DNA from: Microglena sp. YARC
Lineage: Eukaryota; Chlorophyta; Chlorophyceae; Chlamydomonadales; Chlamydomonadaceae
DNA: 64,000 nucleotides
Assembly (NCBI GenBank): GCA_022414725.1
Contig: CM039463.1
Span: 89,133,823-89,197,822, forward strand
Direction: 5' to 3'
Every line of letters starts with the position of its first letter. The stretch's first letter is position 1. A model generated the notes under the pieces. The model did not search any database, was not told where the DNA came from, and saw only the letters and a list, made by a program, of their open reading frames with translations. The translations under genes were made by a program, and so were the position numbers. Positions 1 to 12,421 of the stretch are shown here, one piece after another.

Positions 1-224
1 AGCTCAGCTACCTCCGCACCCCGTTTGGAACCAAATTCGATTTCGGCTACCATCGCTGTCCTCATCTCCTCCAGCTCTGCCCTTAAGGCATCAAGCGCGA
101 GCGCGTCACGATTCACAGCTTGGACCGCTTGCTCTGCATCATGCGCCAGAGAATCTAGCTCTCCCTTCATGCTGTTGAGTGAGAGCACATTGAGGGCTGC
201 TTTCATGCTGTTGAGGGAAAGCAC
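1..224 (-). CDS. Coiled-coil gene, leftmost exon (partial)
   Basis: The acceptor ccactag|GTG is followed by an open phase-0 frame to the window edge, with heptad-like sequence (ELDSLAHDAEQAVQAV, DALRAELEEMRTAMV). The first 12 codons (VLSLNSMKAALN) are repeated directly as VLSLNSMKGELD, a 36-bp duplication at the exon's 5' edge. The end lies outside the window. Confidence 0.8.
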   Translation of the reverse strand, partial: MLSLNSMKAALNVLSLNSMKGELDSLAHDAEQAVQAVNRDALALDALRAELEEMRTAMVAEIEFGSKRGAEVAE

Positions 225-3200
225 CTAGTGGGTAAGGGAGTAAGGACAAGAGGTTGAGAGGGGAAGGGAGGGAGGACAAGAGGGGAAGGGAGGGAGGACA
301 AGAGAGGATAAGGACAAGAGGGGAAGGGAGGGAGGACAAGAGGGGAAGGGAGGGAGGACAAGAGAGGATAAGGACAAGAGGGGAAGGGAGGGAGGACAAG
401 AGAGGATAAGGACAAGAGGGGAAGGGAGGGAGGGGAAGGGGGGAAGGGAGGGAGGACAAGAGAGGATAAGGACAAGAGGGGAGGGAGGGAGGACAAGAGG
501 GGAAGGGAGGGAGGACAAGAGAGGATAAGGACAAGAGGGGAAGGGAGGGAGGGGAAGGGGGAAGGGAAGGAGGACAAGAGAGGATAAGGACAAGAGGGGA
601 AGGGAGGGAGGACAAGAGAGGATAAGGACAAGAGGGGAAGGGAGGAGGGGAAGGGGGGAAGGGAGGGAGGACAAGAGGGTTCAGAGGGGAAGGGAGGGAG
701 GACAAGAGGGGAAGGGAGGGAGGACAAGAGAGGATAAGGACAAGAGGGGAAGGGAGGGAGGACAAGAGGGGAAGGGAGGGAGGACAAGAGAGGATAGGGA
801 CAAGAGGGGAAGAGAGGGAGGGGAAGGGAGGAAGCGAGAGGAGGACAAGAGAGGATAAGGACAAGAGGGGAAGGGAGGGAGGGGAAGGGGGGAAGGGAGG
901 GAGGACAAGAGAGGATAAGGACAAGAGGGGAGGGAGGACAAGAGGGGAAGGGAGGGAGGACAAGAGAGGATAAGGACAAGAGGGGAAGGGAGGGAGGGGA
1001 AGGGGGGAAGGGAAGGAGGACAAGAGAGGATAAGGACAAGAGGGGAAGGGGGGAGGACAAGAGAGGATAAGGACAAGAGGGGAAGGGAGGGAGGGGAAGG
1101 GGGAAGGGAGGGAGGACAAGAGGTTCAGAGGGGAAGGGAGGGAGGACAAGAGGGGAAGGGAGGGAGTACAAGAGAGGATAAGGACAAGAGGGGAAGGGAG
1201 GGAGGACAAGAGGGGAAGGGAGGGAGGACAAGAGAGGATAAGGACAAGAGGGGAAGGGAGGGAGGACAAGAGAGGATAAGGGCAAGAGGGGAAGGGAGGG
1301 AGGACAAGAGGTTCAGAGGGGAAGGGAGGGAGGACAAGAGAGGATAAGGACAAGAGGGGAAGGGAGGGAGGACAAAAGGCTAGATTTGAAACGTCAAAGC
1401 TCGGAGTTTGAAACTCAAAGAGCCAGCCAGACAGACACAGCAGAGTTGTACCACCACCCAGGACTACCTCATCTGTCAGCGCCTTCAACTACACCACCAG
1501 CTACTCCAACATCCAGGCATACCTCATATCAATGCGACCAATACCTTCTCTTCAGCTACGCCTCAGCTACACCACTATCCATGCCTACCTCATCCTTCAG
1601 CGCCGCTAGCTGTGCTGTCTTCTCATCTACACCTCAGCTACACCAACATCCATGCCTACCTCATCTGGGACCAACAGCTTCTTTTCAGCTACACCACCAC
1701 CATCCAGACCTACCTCATCTGTCAGCGTCGCTAGCTGTGCTGTCTTATCAGCTACACCTCAGCTACACCAACATCCATGCCTACCTCATCTGCGACCAAC
1801 AGCTTCTTTTCAGCTACACCACCACCATCCAGACATACCTCATCTGTCAGCGTCGCTAGCTGTGTTGTCTTATCAGCTACACCTAAGCTACACCAACATC
1901 CATGCCTACCTCATTTGCGACCAACAGCTTCTTTTCAGCTACACCACCACCATCCAGACATACCTCATCTGTCAGCGTCGCTAGCTGTGTTGTCTTATCA
2001 GCCACCTCCTCCTTCGCCGCAACCAACTGCTTCTCTATGCTGCGCCCTTTCTGCACGGCAGCCTTCAAGCGCGCTCGAGACTCTTCAGCACCTGCCTTAC
2101 TCAGCGCCAGCTCAGCATCACGCTCTGCCAGGCTGGCGGCTAGCGACGCCAGCTCATCCGACTGCACAGAGCAATCTACTTCGCGAGACCTGACCGCTGC
2201 CAGCTGAGCTTCAAGGCTTGAGCTAGCCTGCTCTAGTTCAGACCGCAGCTCGAGGACCTGAGCCTGGGTGTGCTCGAGGGCGGATTCCGCATAATGCGTC
2301 TTTTCTCTCTGCTGCTCCACCTCCACTTTAAGCTGCTCGAGGGCAGATTGCGCATCACGTGACTTCTCTCTCTGCTGCTCCACCTCCACGTTAAGCTGCT
2401 CGAGGGCGGATGACGCATCACTCAACTTCTCTCTCTGCTGCTCCAGCTCTGCTTCAAGCAGCGCGATGCGGCCTTGACCCTCCTCCAACTCCTGCTTCAG
2501 GCCAGTGACCTTGGCTCCCTGGTCTTCTAGCACAGCTTCTAGTTGTGCGATGCATCTTTTCCTCTCCTCCAACTCCTCCACCAGGCCAGTTGCTTTGACT
2601 GCCTGGCCCTCTAGCTCAGCTTCCAGTTGCGCGATGCAGCTTCTGCTCTGCTCTAACTCCTCCACGAGGCCAGTTACCTGTCCACCAGTTTGCTCGAGCT
2701 GTGAGGTGAGGGCAACGATGTTTGTCAGGGCCTCCGATGAAGCTAAGCCAGCTTGCGTCGACTCGAGCTGCACAGACAGCTCATCAGCCCGCGCCGCATG
2801 GCTGGCAGCCTGCTCTGAGACTACATCTAGGGCTGACTTGGCTGCCATGAGCTGCTGCTGCAGCTCTTGCAGGTCAAACAGCTCCTGCCCCTGCCTCTCT
2901 AGCCCAGCCTCCGCCTCAGAGAGCAGACCCCTCAGTGCCTCTTGCTCCGCAGCTGAAGTGCTGTCCTCAAGCAGCGTGGCCTGTCAAAAGGGAGAAAGAA
3001 CAAAATCGTTGTGCACTCGTAAAGGAATGTGTGAGCTTGTCTGTGCTTGTGGTTATGTGTTCAGACAGCTCCTCCTCTCGCCTCTCTAGCCCAGCCTCCG
3101 CCTCAGAGAGCAGCGCCCTCAGTGCCACTTGCTCTGCAGCTGAAGCACTATCCTCGAGCAGCGTGGCCTGTGAAAAGGGAGAAAGAGCAACATCGGTGTG

Positions 3201-6200
3201 TGCTTGTATAGGTCTGTGTGAGCTTGCCTGTGTCTGTGGTTATGTTTGAATCAAAATAGAGCGCAACAAGACAGCACAGGCAAGGGAGGGTGAACACAAT
3301 TGGTGTGTGCCAGCATGGGTCTGTGTGCACACATCTGCGCCGGTGTTAATGTTTGAGTCAAATTACAACCTTTTGTTTGAGTCGAATTACAAGAACAACA
3401 CAAAACAGCACAGACAAGGAAGGGTGAACACAATCGGTTTGTGCAAGCATGGGCCTGTGTGCCAGCGTCAGCACACGCCTGTGTCTGTGTTGATGTTTGA
3501 GTCAAATTACAACGTACAACAACACAGTACAGCACAGCAACTCAGCATTGGAGAGCACACTACAGTGCTCTTGACTACAATACATAATATTATATTACAT
3601 TACTCAGCACTACACTTCAATACACTGCATCACATTACACTGCACTACACTGCACTTCTAGTCCTCTTGCGGACGCAGATGCATGGCATATTCAAAGGCA
3701 TTACTCTGCTGTAGTGCAATGCAGAGAAGTACAGTGTAATATAGCCCAATGTAATAATGTAATGTAATGAATTGCAATATAATGAAATGTAATGTAATTT
3801 AATTTAATGTAATGTAATGTAATGTAATGTAATGTAATGTAATGTAATGTAATGTAATGTAATGTAAGCTTCAAAATCCAAGCTTCAAACACACAACAGC
3901 ATGGCCTACCTCTAGCTGGATGACCTGGGCATGAAATTTATCAGCACGCTTGACAGGCTATGGATATACCAGAAGCTAGCTAGTGTGTCTGAAAGCTGAC
4001 ACAAAAAAAGCAGTGCCTACCTCCAGCTGGATGACTTGGGCATGAAAGTTATCAGCACGCTGGATAGACTCAGCAAGCTCCACTTGCTTGGCGTCTGCCG
4101 TGCTTCTCACGGCCAAGAGCTCATCCTCCAGATCAGCCACCTGGGCAAGTATGTATGTATGTGTAATGGCCAGAGCTGTTAAGATCAATAGATTCAGACA
4201 GAAATACAAAATCAGCAGGCCCTACCACAAGGACAAGCACTATTACATTCAAAAGCACATTCACAAGCACAATCGCATTTGCAAGCACTAGCACATTCAC
4301 AAGCACATGTGCAAGCACACGCACAAGCAAATTCACAAGCACGAGAGCAAGCACAGGCATAACCACAATCACATTTGCAAGCATATTCACAAGCACATGC
4401 ATAATCACAACCAAACCAAGGCAACATAAGTCACTTGGTTCAAGGACCCCTCAAGCACAAACAGAAGAACAAGAACATTTGCAATCAAAACCAAAAGCAC
4501 ATTCGCAAGCACAAGCACATGCAAATTTGCAAGCACGAGGGCAAGCACATGTGCAAGCACAAGCACAAGCAAATTCACAAGCACAAGAGCAAGCACATGC
4601 ATAATCACAACCAAACCAGGGCAACTTAAGTCACTTAGTTCAAGAACTCCTTAAGCACAAACAGAAGCACAATCACAAGAACAAGAACAAGAACATTTGC
4701 AATCAAAACCAAAAGCTCATTCACAAGCACAAGCACAAGCAAATTTGCAAGCAAGAACATTTTAAAGCACAAGCACATTTTAAAGCACAAGCACACTTTA
4801 AAACACAAGCACGTTCTAAAGTAAAAGCACATTCACAAGCACATACGCATTCATGAGCACAAGCAAACCAAGGGAACATAACTCACTTTGTTCATTGACT
4901 CCTCAAGCTGTGCCGACATCTCCTCTCGCACCCTCTACATGGAGCCATTAACAAGCACATACACATTCACAAGCACATTCACAAGCACATACGCATTCAT
5001 GAGCACAAGCAAACCAAGGGAACATAACTCACTTTGTTCATTGACTCCTCAAGCTGTGCCGACATCTCCTCTCGCACCCTCTACATGGAGCCATTAACAA
5101 GCACATACACATTCACTAGCACATTCACAAGCACATACGCATTCATGAGCACAAGCTTACCAAGGGAACACAACTCACTTTGTTCATTGACTCCTCAAGC
5201 TATGCCGACATCTCCTCTGGCACCCTCTCTATGCCGCCCCTAACAAGCACATACACATTCACAAGCACAAACGCATTCATGAGCACCAAGGAAATATAAC
5301 TCACTTGGAACATTGACTCCTCAAGCTGTGCCGACATCTCCTCTCGCAACCTCTCCACAGCGCTGCCATACTCAACCTCCTTTAGGCCCACCTGTCCCTC
5401 TAGATCTGCTACCATGCCCCCTGCAGTCTGCAGCTTCTGGGCAGCTTCCCCCAGCTCCCTTTCAAGCGCATCCACCTTCTCTGCAGCTGCTGCCAGCTCC
5501 GCCTCCATGGCCGAAACAGCCTCTGCGGCAGCCGCCAGCTCATCTTCCAGACCCTGAATTTGGTTCAACGCCTGCTGCTCTATACCTGCCGCCCGGGAAA
5601 CCCGTTGCTGCTGCTCCTGAAGACTAGCGATCGCCTGATCCTGCTGGCTCACCGCCTGCGCGAGCCTATGCTCGAGGGCTTGCACCTCAGCTAACCCCTC
5701 CTCACGCTCTGCTCCAACAATCGCCAGCTTTCGCTCGAGAGCTTGCACCTCAGCTTTCCCCTCGTCCCGCTCTGCTACAGCATGCAACAGCTTTTGTTGA
5801 AGCCCGTGAACATGAGCAGTCACCTCTTCATGCATCGCTCCAAAATTTGTCAGCTTTTGCGTAAGAACCTGTACCTCAGCCACCACCTCTTCACGCTCTG
5901 CTTTAGCCTTTGATAGATTTTGCCCTTGCTCCTCCACCTGGGATAACACAGTCTGTGATAGTAGCACCTCAGTCTGAGATATCTGTTCCCGAATGTCCTG
6001 ATCCCGGGCAGCAGACTGTAATACGCTTCGCTCGTTTTCTTCAACCAAAGCTACAACCTTCTCACGCCACACCTCAGTCTGCGATAGCTGTTTCCTCAGG
6101 CCTTGCTCTAGGGCAGCAGAATCTAATACGTTATGCTCAAGCGCCTGTACCTGAGCAATCATCTCTGCACGCAGTACCTCAGTCTGCAATAGCTGTTGCG

Positions 6201-9200
6201 CAAGGTCCTGCTCCCTAGCAGCAGACTGCGATAGGTTTCGCTCAAGTGCCTGTACTTGAACAACCACCTCTTCTCGTTGTGCTTCAGTCTGCGATAGCTG
6301 CTGCGCAAGGTCCTGCTCCCGGACAGCAGACTGCGATAGGTTTTGCTCAAGTGCCTGTACTTGAGCGACCAACTCTTCTTGTTGTGCTTCAGAGTGCGAT
6401 ATTTGTTCCCTAAGGTCCTGCTCCTGGCATACACCACCTTGCTTCTCAGCTTCAGCATGGGCAAAGCATTCCTGCAGCTCCTGCTCGCGTGTGGCAGCCT
6501 GTGTTGCTGACTCTGCCAGATCTCGCCGCAGCTCCTCCTCGCGTGCAGCAGCCTCCTCAATCTTTGTTGCCGACTCTGCCAGACCTCCCAGCAGCTCCTC
6601 CTCGCGTGCGGCAGCCTCCTCAATCTTCATTGCTGACTCTGCCAGTCCTCGCTGCAGCCCTAGCACACTGGCCTCTGCTTGTTCAAGTCGCAAAGTGGCC
6701 TCAGATACCTGCTGTTTCAACTCTGCCTGGCTAGAATTACTCACTTCATGCTGTGCTGCAGCGGCCTCTTGGAATGCTTGTAGCACGTGTTGGCTCTGAT
6801 CTAGGTCAGCCCTTAGCCTGTGCAAATCCTGCTGGCCCTGCTCCAGCTCAGCCCTCAGCACCTGCTCAGTCTGCTGACCCTGCTCTAGCTGACCCCTTAG
6901 CACCTGCACAACCTCCTGGCCCTGCTCTAGCTGACCCCCTAGCACCTGCACAACCTCCTGGCCCTGCTCTAGCTCACCCCTTAGCACCTGTACAACCTCC
7001 TGGCCCTGCTCTAGCTCACCCCTTAGCCTGTGCAAACCCTGCTGGCACTGCTCCAGCTCAGCTGCCAGCACCTGCACAACCTGCTGGCTCTGTTGCAGCC
7101 CACCCTCCAAAGCCTCCTGCAGCTGAAGCATGAGCGCCCTATCAGCCGCCATGCTTGCTGAGGCGGCTTCGGAAGCTTCTAGAAGACAGGACGTGATGCT
7201 AATGAGTGAGACCTGATGTGCAGCTAGCTCTTCCGCTTCAGACTCCCTCACTTGAGCAGCTTCTGCTAGCTGGACCCGCAGGCTATCCAAGCATCTCCTC
7301 AGCTCCTCCTCCAACTCTGCTGCCTGTGTTCCTCTAGCAGCAGCCTCAGTCTCTGAGGCCTGAACCTGGGCTTGCAAGCTTGTTACCTCCAACCTGGCCC
7401 CATCACGATCCGCCTCCAAGGCCTGCAGCTGCTCAACCAAATTGGCTGCCTGTGCTGCTTTAGCCGCAGCCTCAGCCTCTGAGGCCTGAACCTGGGTTTG
7501 CAAGCTTGTCACCTCCAACCTGGCCCCATCACGCTCCTCCTCCAAGACCTGCAGCTGCTCCACCAACTTGCCTGCCTGTGCTGCTTTAGCCGCAGCCTCA
7601 GCCTCTGAGGCCTCAACCTGAGCTTGCAAGCTTGTCACCTCCAACCTGGCCCCATCACGCTCCTCCTCCAAGACCTGCAGCTGTTCCACCAACTTGCCTG
7701 CCTGTGCTGCTTTAGCCTCAGCCTCAGCCTCTGAGGCCTCAACCTGGGCTTGCAAGCTCGTCACCTCCAACCTAGCCCCATCACGCTCCTCCTCCAAGGC
7801 CTGCAGCTGCTCCACCAACTTGGCTGCATGTGCTGCTTTAGCCACAGCCTCAGCCTCTGAGGCCTGAACCTGGGCTTGCAAGCTCGTCACCTCCAACCTG
7901 GCCCCATCTCGCTCCTCCTCAAAAGCCTGCATCTGCCCCTGAAGGGCTTGCCCTTCGCTTTTGGCCCCTCCCACCGCCTCCTGAGCAGCCCTGAGTTGAG
8001 CCCCCAGGGTCGTAAGCTCATCCCTCGCATTATCCCTCTCCTCATGTGCTGACGCAAGCTGCGCCTGCAGGGCATCAACCTCGCTCTTCACTCCCCCCTT
8101 CTCCTGCTCAGCAGCCGCTAGCTGCGCATAAACGCTGCGGACTTGGAGATTTGCTCCATCCCTCTGCTCCTCAAGCGATGCGACCTGTTCGCTCAGCAAG
8201 GTCACCTCCATCCGTGCATCGTCCCTTGCACCCTCGAGCGCTTCAACAAGCTCCTCCAATGATACCACCAGCCCCTTGGCACTGTCCTTCTCACCCTCAA
8301 GCACCACTACACGCTCCTCCAATGCATCCACCTGCCCCTTGGCACTATCCCTCTCGTCCTCAAGTGATGCGACCTGCTCACTCAGCGAGGCCACCTCCCT
8401 CCTGGCATCGTCCCTCGCACCCTGGAGCACCCCCACGCGCTCACCCAGAGAAACCGCCTCACTCTGCCCACCATCCCTCTCTTGCGTTAGGGCCAGGACC
8501 TGCTCCCTCATCGAGTCTAGAGTGGTCTCTGATACAGCCGCTGCTACCCTCGCATCGCGAACTTCCTCTTGAAGAGATACTAGCTTGTCAGAGCTTTCGC
8601 TCTTCGCCTGCTCTGATGCTGTTAGCTGTTCTTGGAGTGAGAGTGTCTTGTCCCTGCTGTCGCTCATCGCTTGCTGCGATGCTTCTAGCCGTTCTTGGAG
8701 GGATACTACCTTGTTCGAGCTTTCGCCCATTGCCTGCTCTGATGCTGTCAGCTGTTCTTGAAGGGATAGTACCCTGTCCTCGCTGTTGCCCATCGCTTGC
8801 TGCGATGCTTTTAGCTCTCCTTGGAGGGATAGCAACATGGCCAAGCCTTCGCCAGCACGGTGCTCGGAAGCTTCAAGTTGGGACCGAACGGATTCCAGTT
8901 CACTTGAGGTCTCGCACACGTTCTGTTCAGAAGCTAAAAGTTGCAAACGCAGGGCGTCCACCTCCTTCGAGCTCTCATCCACTTGGTGTTCAGCAGCAGC
9001 AAGCTTTGAGTGTAAGGATTCAACCTCCTGTTCAGAAGCTGTAAGTTGCATACGCAGGGCGTCCACCTCCTTCGAGCTCGCATCCACTTGTTGTTCAGCA
9101 GCAACAAGCTTGGAGTGTAAGGATTCAACCTCCAGTGAGCTTTGTCCCAGATGTAGTTCAGACGATGCGAGCTGCTCTCGGCTGTCGGCGACCTCCTTCT

Positions 9201-12200
9201 GCAGCTTCTGAACAGCTTTCTCAGCTTCGGCAAGCTCCACCTTCATCTTCTGGGCGCCTTCCTCAGCTTCTGCAAGATCTGCTTTCAGCTTCTGCGCGGC
9301 TCCTTCAGCATCGGCACTCAGCTTGGCTGCTTGCTCCTGCAGGCCAGCATACTCTTCTGCCAGCCTGTCGCCGAGGCTGGCCAGCTCATCGCTAGCCTGG
9401 AGGGCGGTTTTGGACGCCGCTCTCTGCTCAGCCACCACCTGACTGCGTGCATCGACCAGCTCATTCAGGGCCGACAGCACGTTTACCTGCAGCTCCTCTT
9501 CCATCATCGCATGGTGCTCTCTCTCCGCAGCCCACGACTGTTGTGTGATGCGCAACTCCTCGAGCAGAGATTGGTGGGCTAGCTTCTCCTCTGCGTACTG
9601 CTGCTGTACTGCCTCCAGCTCATTGCTCAAGCTGGTACACTGCTGCTTCGCCGAGTCCAGCGCTTCGCTAACCTCAGCATACTCTTCTTGTACCATCGCT
9701 AGCTGTCCCTCAGTACTGGCACACTGCTGCGTTGCAGCATCCAGTGCTAGACTGGCGTCTGCGTACTCTGCTTGTACCGTTGCTAGCTGTCTCTCAGTAC
9801 TGGCACACAGTTGCTTAGCAGTGTCCAGAGCTTCAGTGACATCGGCAAACCCTTTCTGTGCTGTCGCCAGTTGTTCCGTGGTGCTGGCACATTGTTGCTG
9901 TAGCGTTGCTAGCTGCTCCTCTGCGCTACCACTATGCTGCTGTGCTGTTGCTAACCGATCCTCTGCGAGAACGACCTGCTGCTGTGCTGTTGCTAGCTGT
10001 TCTGTGGCACTGCTCACCTCGAGTCGCAGGGCATCCACCTCAGCCTGAGAACTCTCAAGGTGTTGCTGTGCTGTTGCTAACTGTACTGAGGCACTGGTCA
10101 CCTCGAGTCGCAGCGCACCAGCCTCAGTCAGAGAACTCTCAAGCTGTTTATGTGCTGTTGCTAGCTGTTCCGTGGCACTGGTCACCTCCAGTCGTAGGGC
10201 ACCAGCCTCAGTCAGAGAACTCTCAAGCTGTTGCAGCATATCTTTTACCATGGCCTGTCCATTGTTAACCTGCAGCTCCAGCTCCTTCACCGTGCCCTCT
10301 GCAGCTTCCTTGCTCTGCGCCACCGATAACTCCAGCTTCTGCTCAGCTTCCTGCCGAGCAGTGCCCTCGAATTCCAGCTTCTGTTCAGCTTCCTGCCGAG
10401 CAGCGGCCTCAATTTCCAGCTTCTGTGCAGCTTCCTGCTGTTGGGCAGCCACTGACTCTAGCTTCTGCTTAGCTTCTTGCAGCTGCTCCTTGTTGACACC
10501 TAGCTTCTCATTCAGCTCCTTGTGACGAGACTCTGCAGCTATCAGCTGGCTCCTTGACCGCTCTAGCTCCATCTGCAATTGCTCTAGGTCCCCTTTAAGG
10601 TCTGCAAGTAGAGTTAGTAATTAGGTTACAGAGGTTAGGGCTAATCGCGGACCAAATTAGCCCTAATAGTGAAAATAGTTAAATAAGCCCTATTGGGGCT
10701 GAACTAATTTAGTCAAACTAAGCCAAATCAACACAGACAAAGTGTTCAGGAGAGTGCTGGCATGCATCCTACTGACGTTTGTGGCAATTGCGTATGATCT
10801 GACGATCATGAATTCATAATGAAGGAGCTCATAACTGGGTAGTAGACTAGTAGGGTTACTTGGACACATTGCGGAGTTGCCTTGAATTAGCCGCTAGGCA
10901 ATAGGATAATATATTGCACTGCTAATTTCATTGGCAACACAAATCAACTATCAGAACAACTATGACATGTTGTGGATCTGCACATGTCAGACAACGATAA
11001 CATCGCTCGATAGCTCAAGCGATGAACGATTGAATAGCGCAGTGCTGGGCTTCTTGGGCCTGGTATGTATATAGGCAAGGCTGTATGGTTCTGTCTCATG
11101 TGCTGATGAAAGTTTGGGGGACATGTGGGCAGTCTGCCAACCAGGTCTTTAGGTGGTCTGACTTCCAATGTGAAGGGTGTGACATCACACCAACCTGAAA
11201 ACAGCCCCTGGTATGTATAGAGGCAAGGCTGTATGGTTCTGTGCTGATATAAGTTTGGGGGACATGTGGGCAGCCTGCCAACCAGGTCTGTAGGTGATCT
11301 GGCTTCCACTGGGTGTGACAGCACAACAACCTGAAAACAGACCATTCCTGCGGAGTCGCCCCAGCGCCCTCGCTTCTAACTCAGATACAGCTTAGCGACT
11401 TCATCTAGAAAGCTAATTAAGTAGGCGCAATAAACCTGATATGGAGGGAGCGCGGGTATTACATGACGCGCGCGCTATGAACCCAAAATGGCCCAATGAA
11501 GTACCCTGGCTGGCTGGCTCAGATACAGCTCAGCGACCTGATCTAGGAAGCTAATTAAGTAGGCGCAATAAACCTGGTATGGAAAGGCCGCGGAAGCTTT
11601 GCAAATAGGTGTGGATGTAAATTGCACATTCCAGCGATCGCTCCTACTGAGCATGGAGGCTCGGTACAGGGCAGTAAGAAATGCAAAATAATCTGATGCA
11701 CAAATTCTAAGAGGAATGCATGAAGGGAAAGTAATTGCGAGTTCCAGTAACACGTCCCAAAACCTGCGCTGCCTGGCTCTACCTCGTATTCCAGGCTACT
11801 ATTACGGAATTGCTGTTAGCACTAATAGCGCTGAACTCCTGTCCCACCCCCTTCCGAACCCTATTAGTATTGCTTTTAGTTGTTGTGTTGTGTGTGACAT
11901 GATTATGAAAGTGACACATGAGACATTGCGTTGTTTTGTTGCGCGTGCTCTGTGTGTATTGTTGTGTTTCTGGGTTTAGGGTTAAGGGTTTAACCTCAAG
12001 CCTTCACCAATTAAGCCCCCAAACAATATTTGCATGTATTTGCATGCCTCGAGCTTCCTATCTGTCAATTAGCCCATCCATTCATGACGAGACAAACTGC
12101 AATCTCTGTGGCAGCCTTTGGATCTGCTATCCTCTTGTCATCCTTCCTCTCCACAGATACAAGCAGCCATCTCTCTCTCTCTCTCTGGGTTAACGTATCA

Positions 12201-12353
12201 CACAATTTATATGCAGTCAAGCCGCACAATAAAAACAAAAACATCTGAATTTAGAACAAGAAACAATAAGACAGCCAGCCAAACCAACTTAAAATATATT
12301 TAACACATTCTTTCTCGCCTCCCTCTCTCTCTCTCCTCCCTCTCCCTCACTCC

Positions 12354-12421
<68 letters not shown>

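Noticed and set aside
139..1488. 449- and 360-residue Pro/Ser/Leu-rich open frames on the minus strand
   Set aside because: They are translations of the purine-rich minisatellite; all frames stay open because the repeat lacks stop triplets. The real exon begins at 224.
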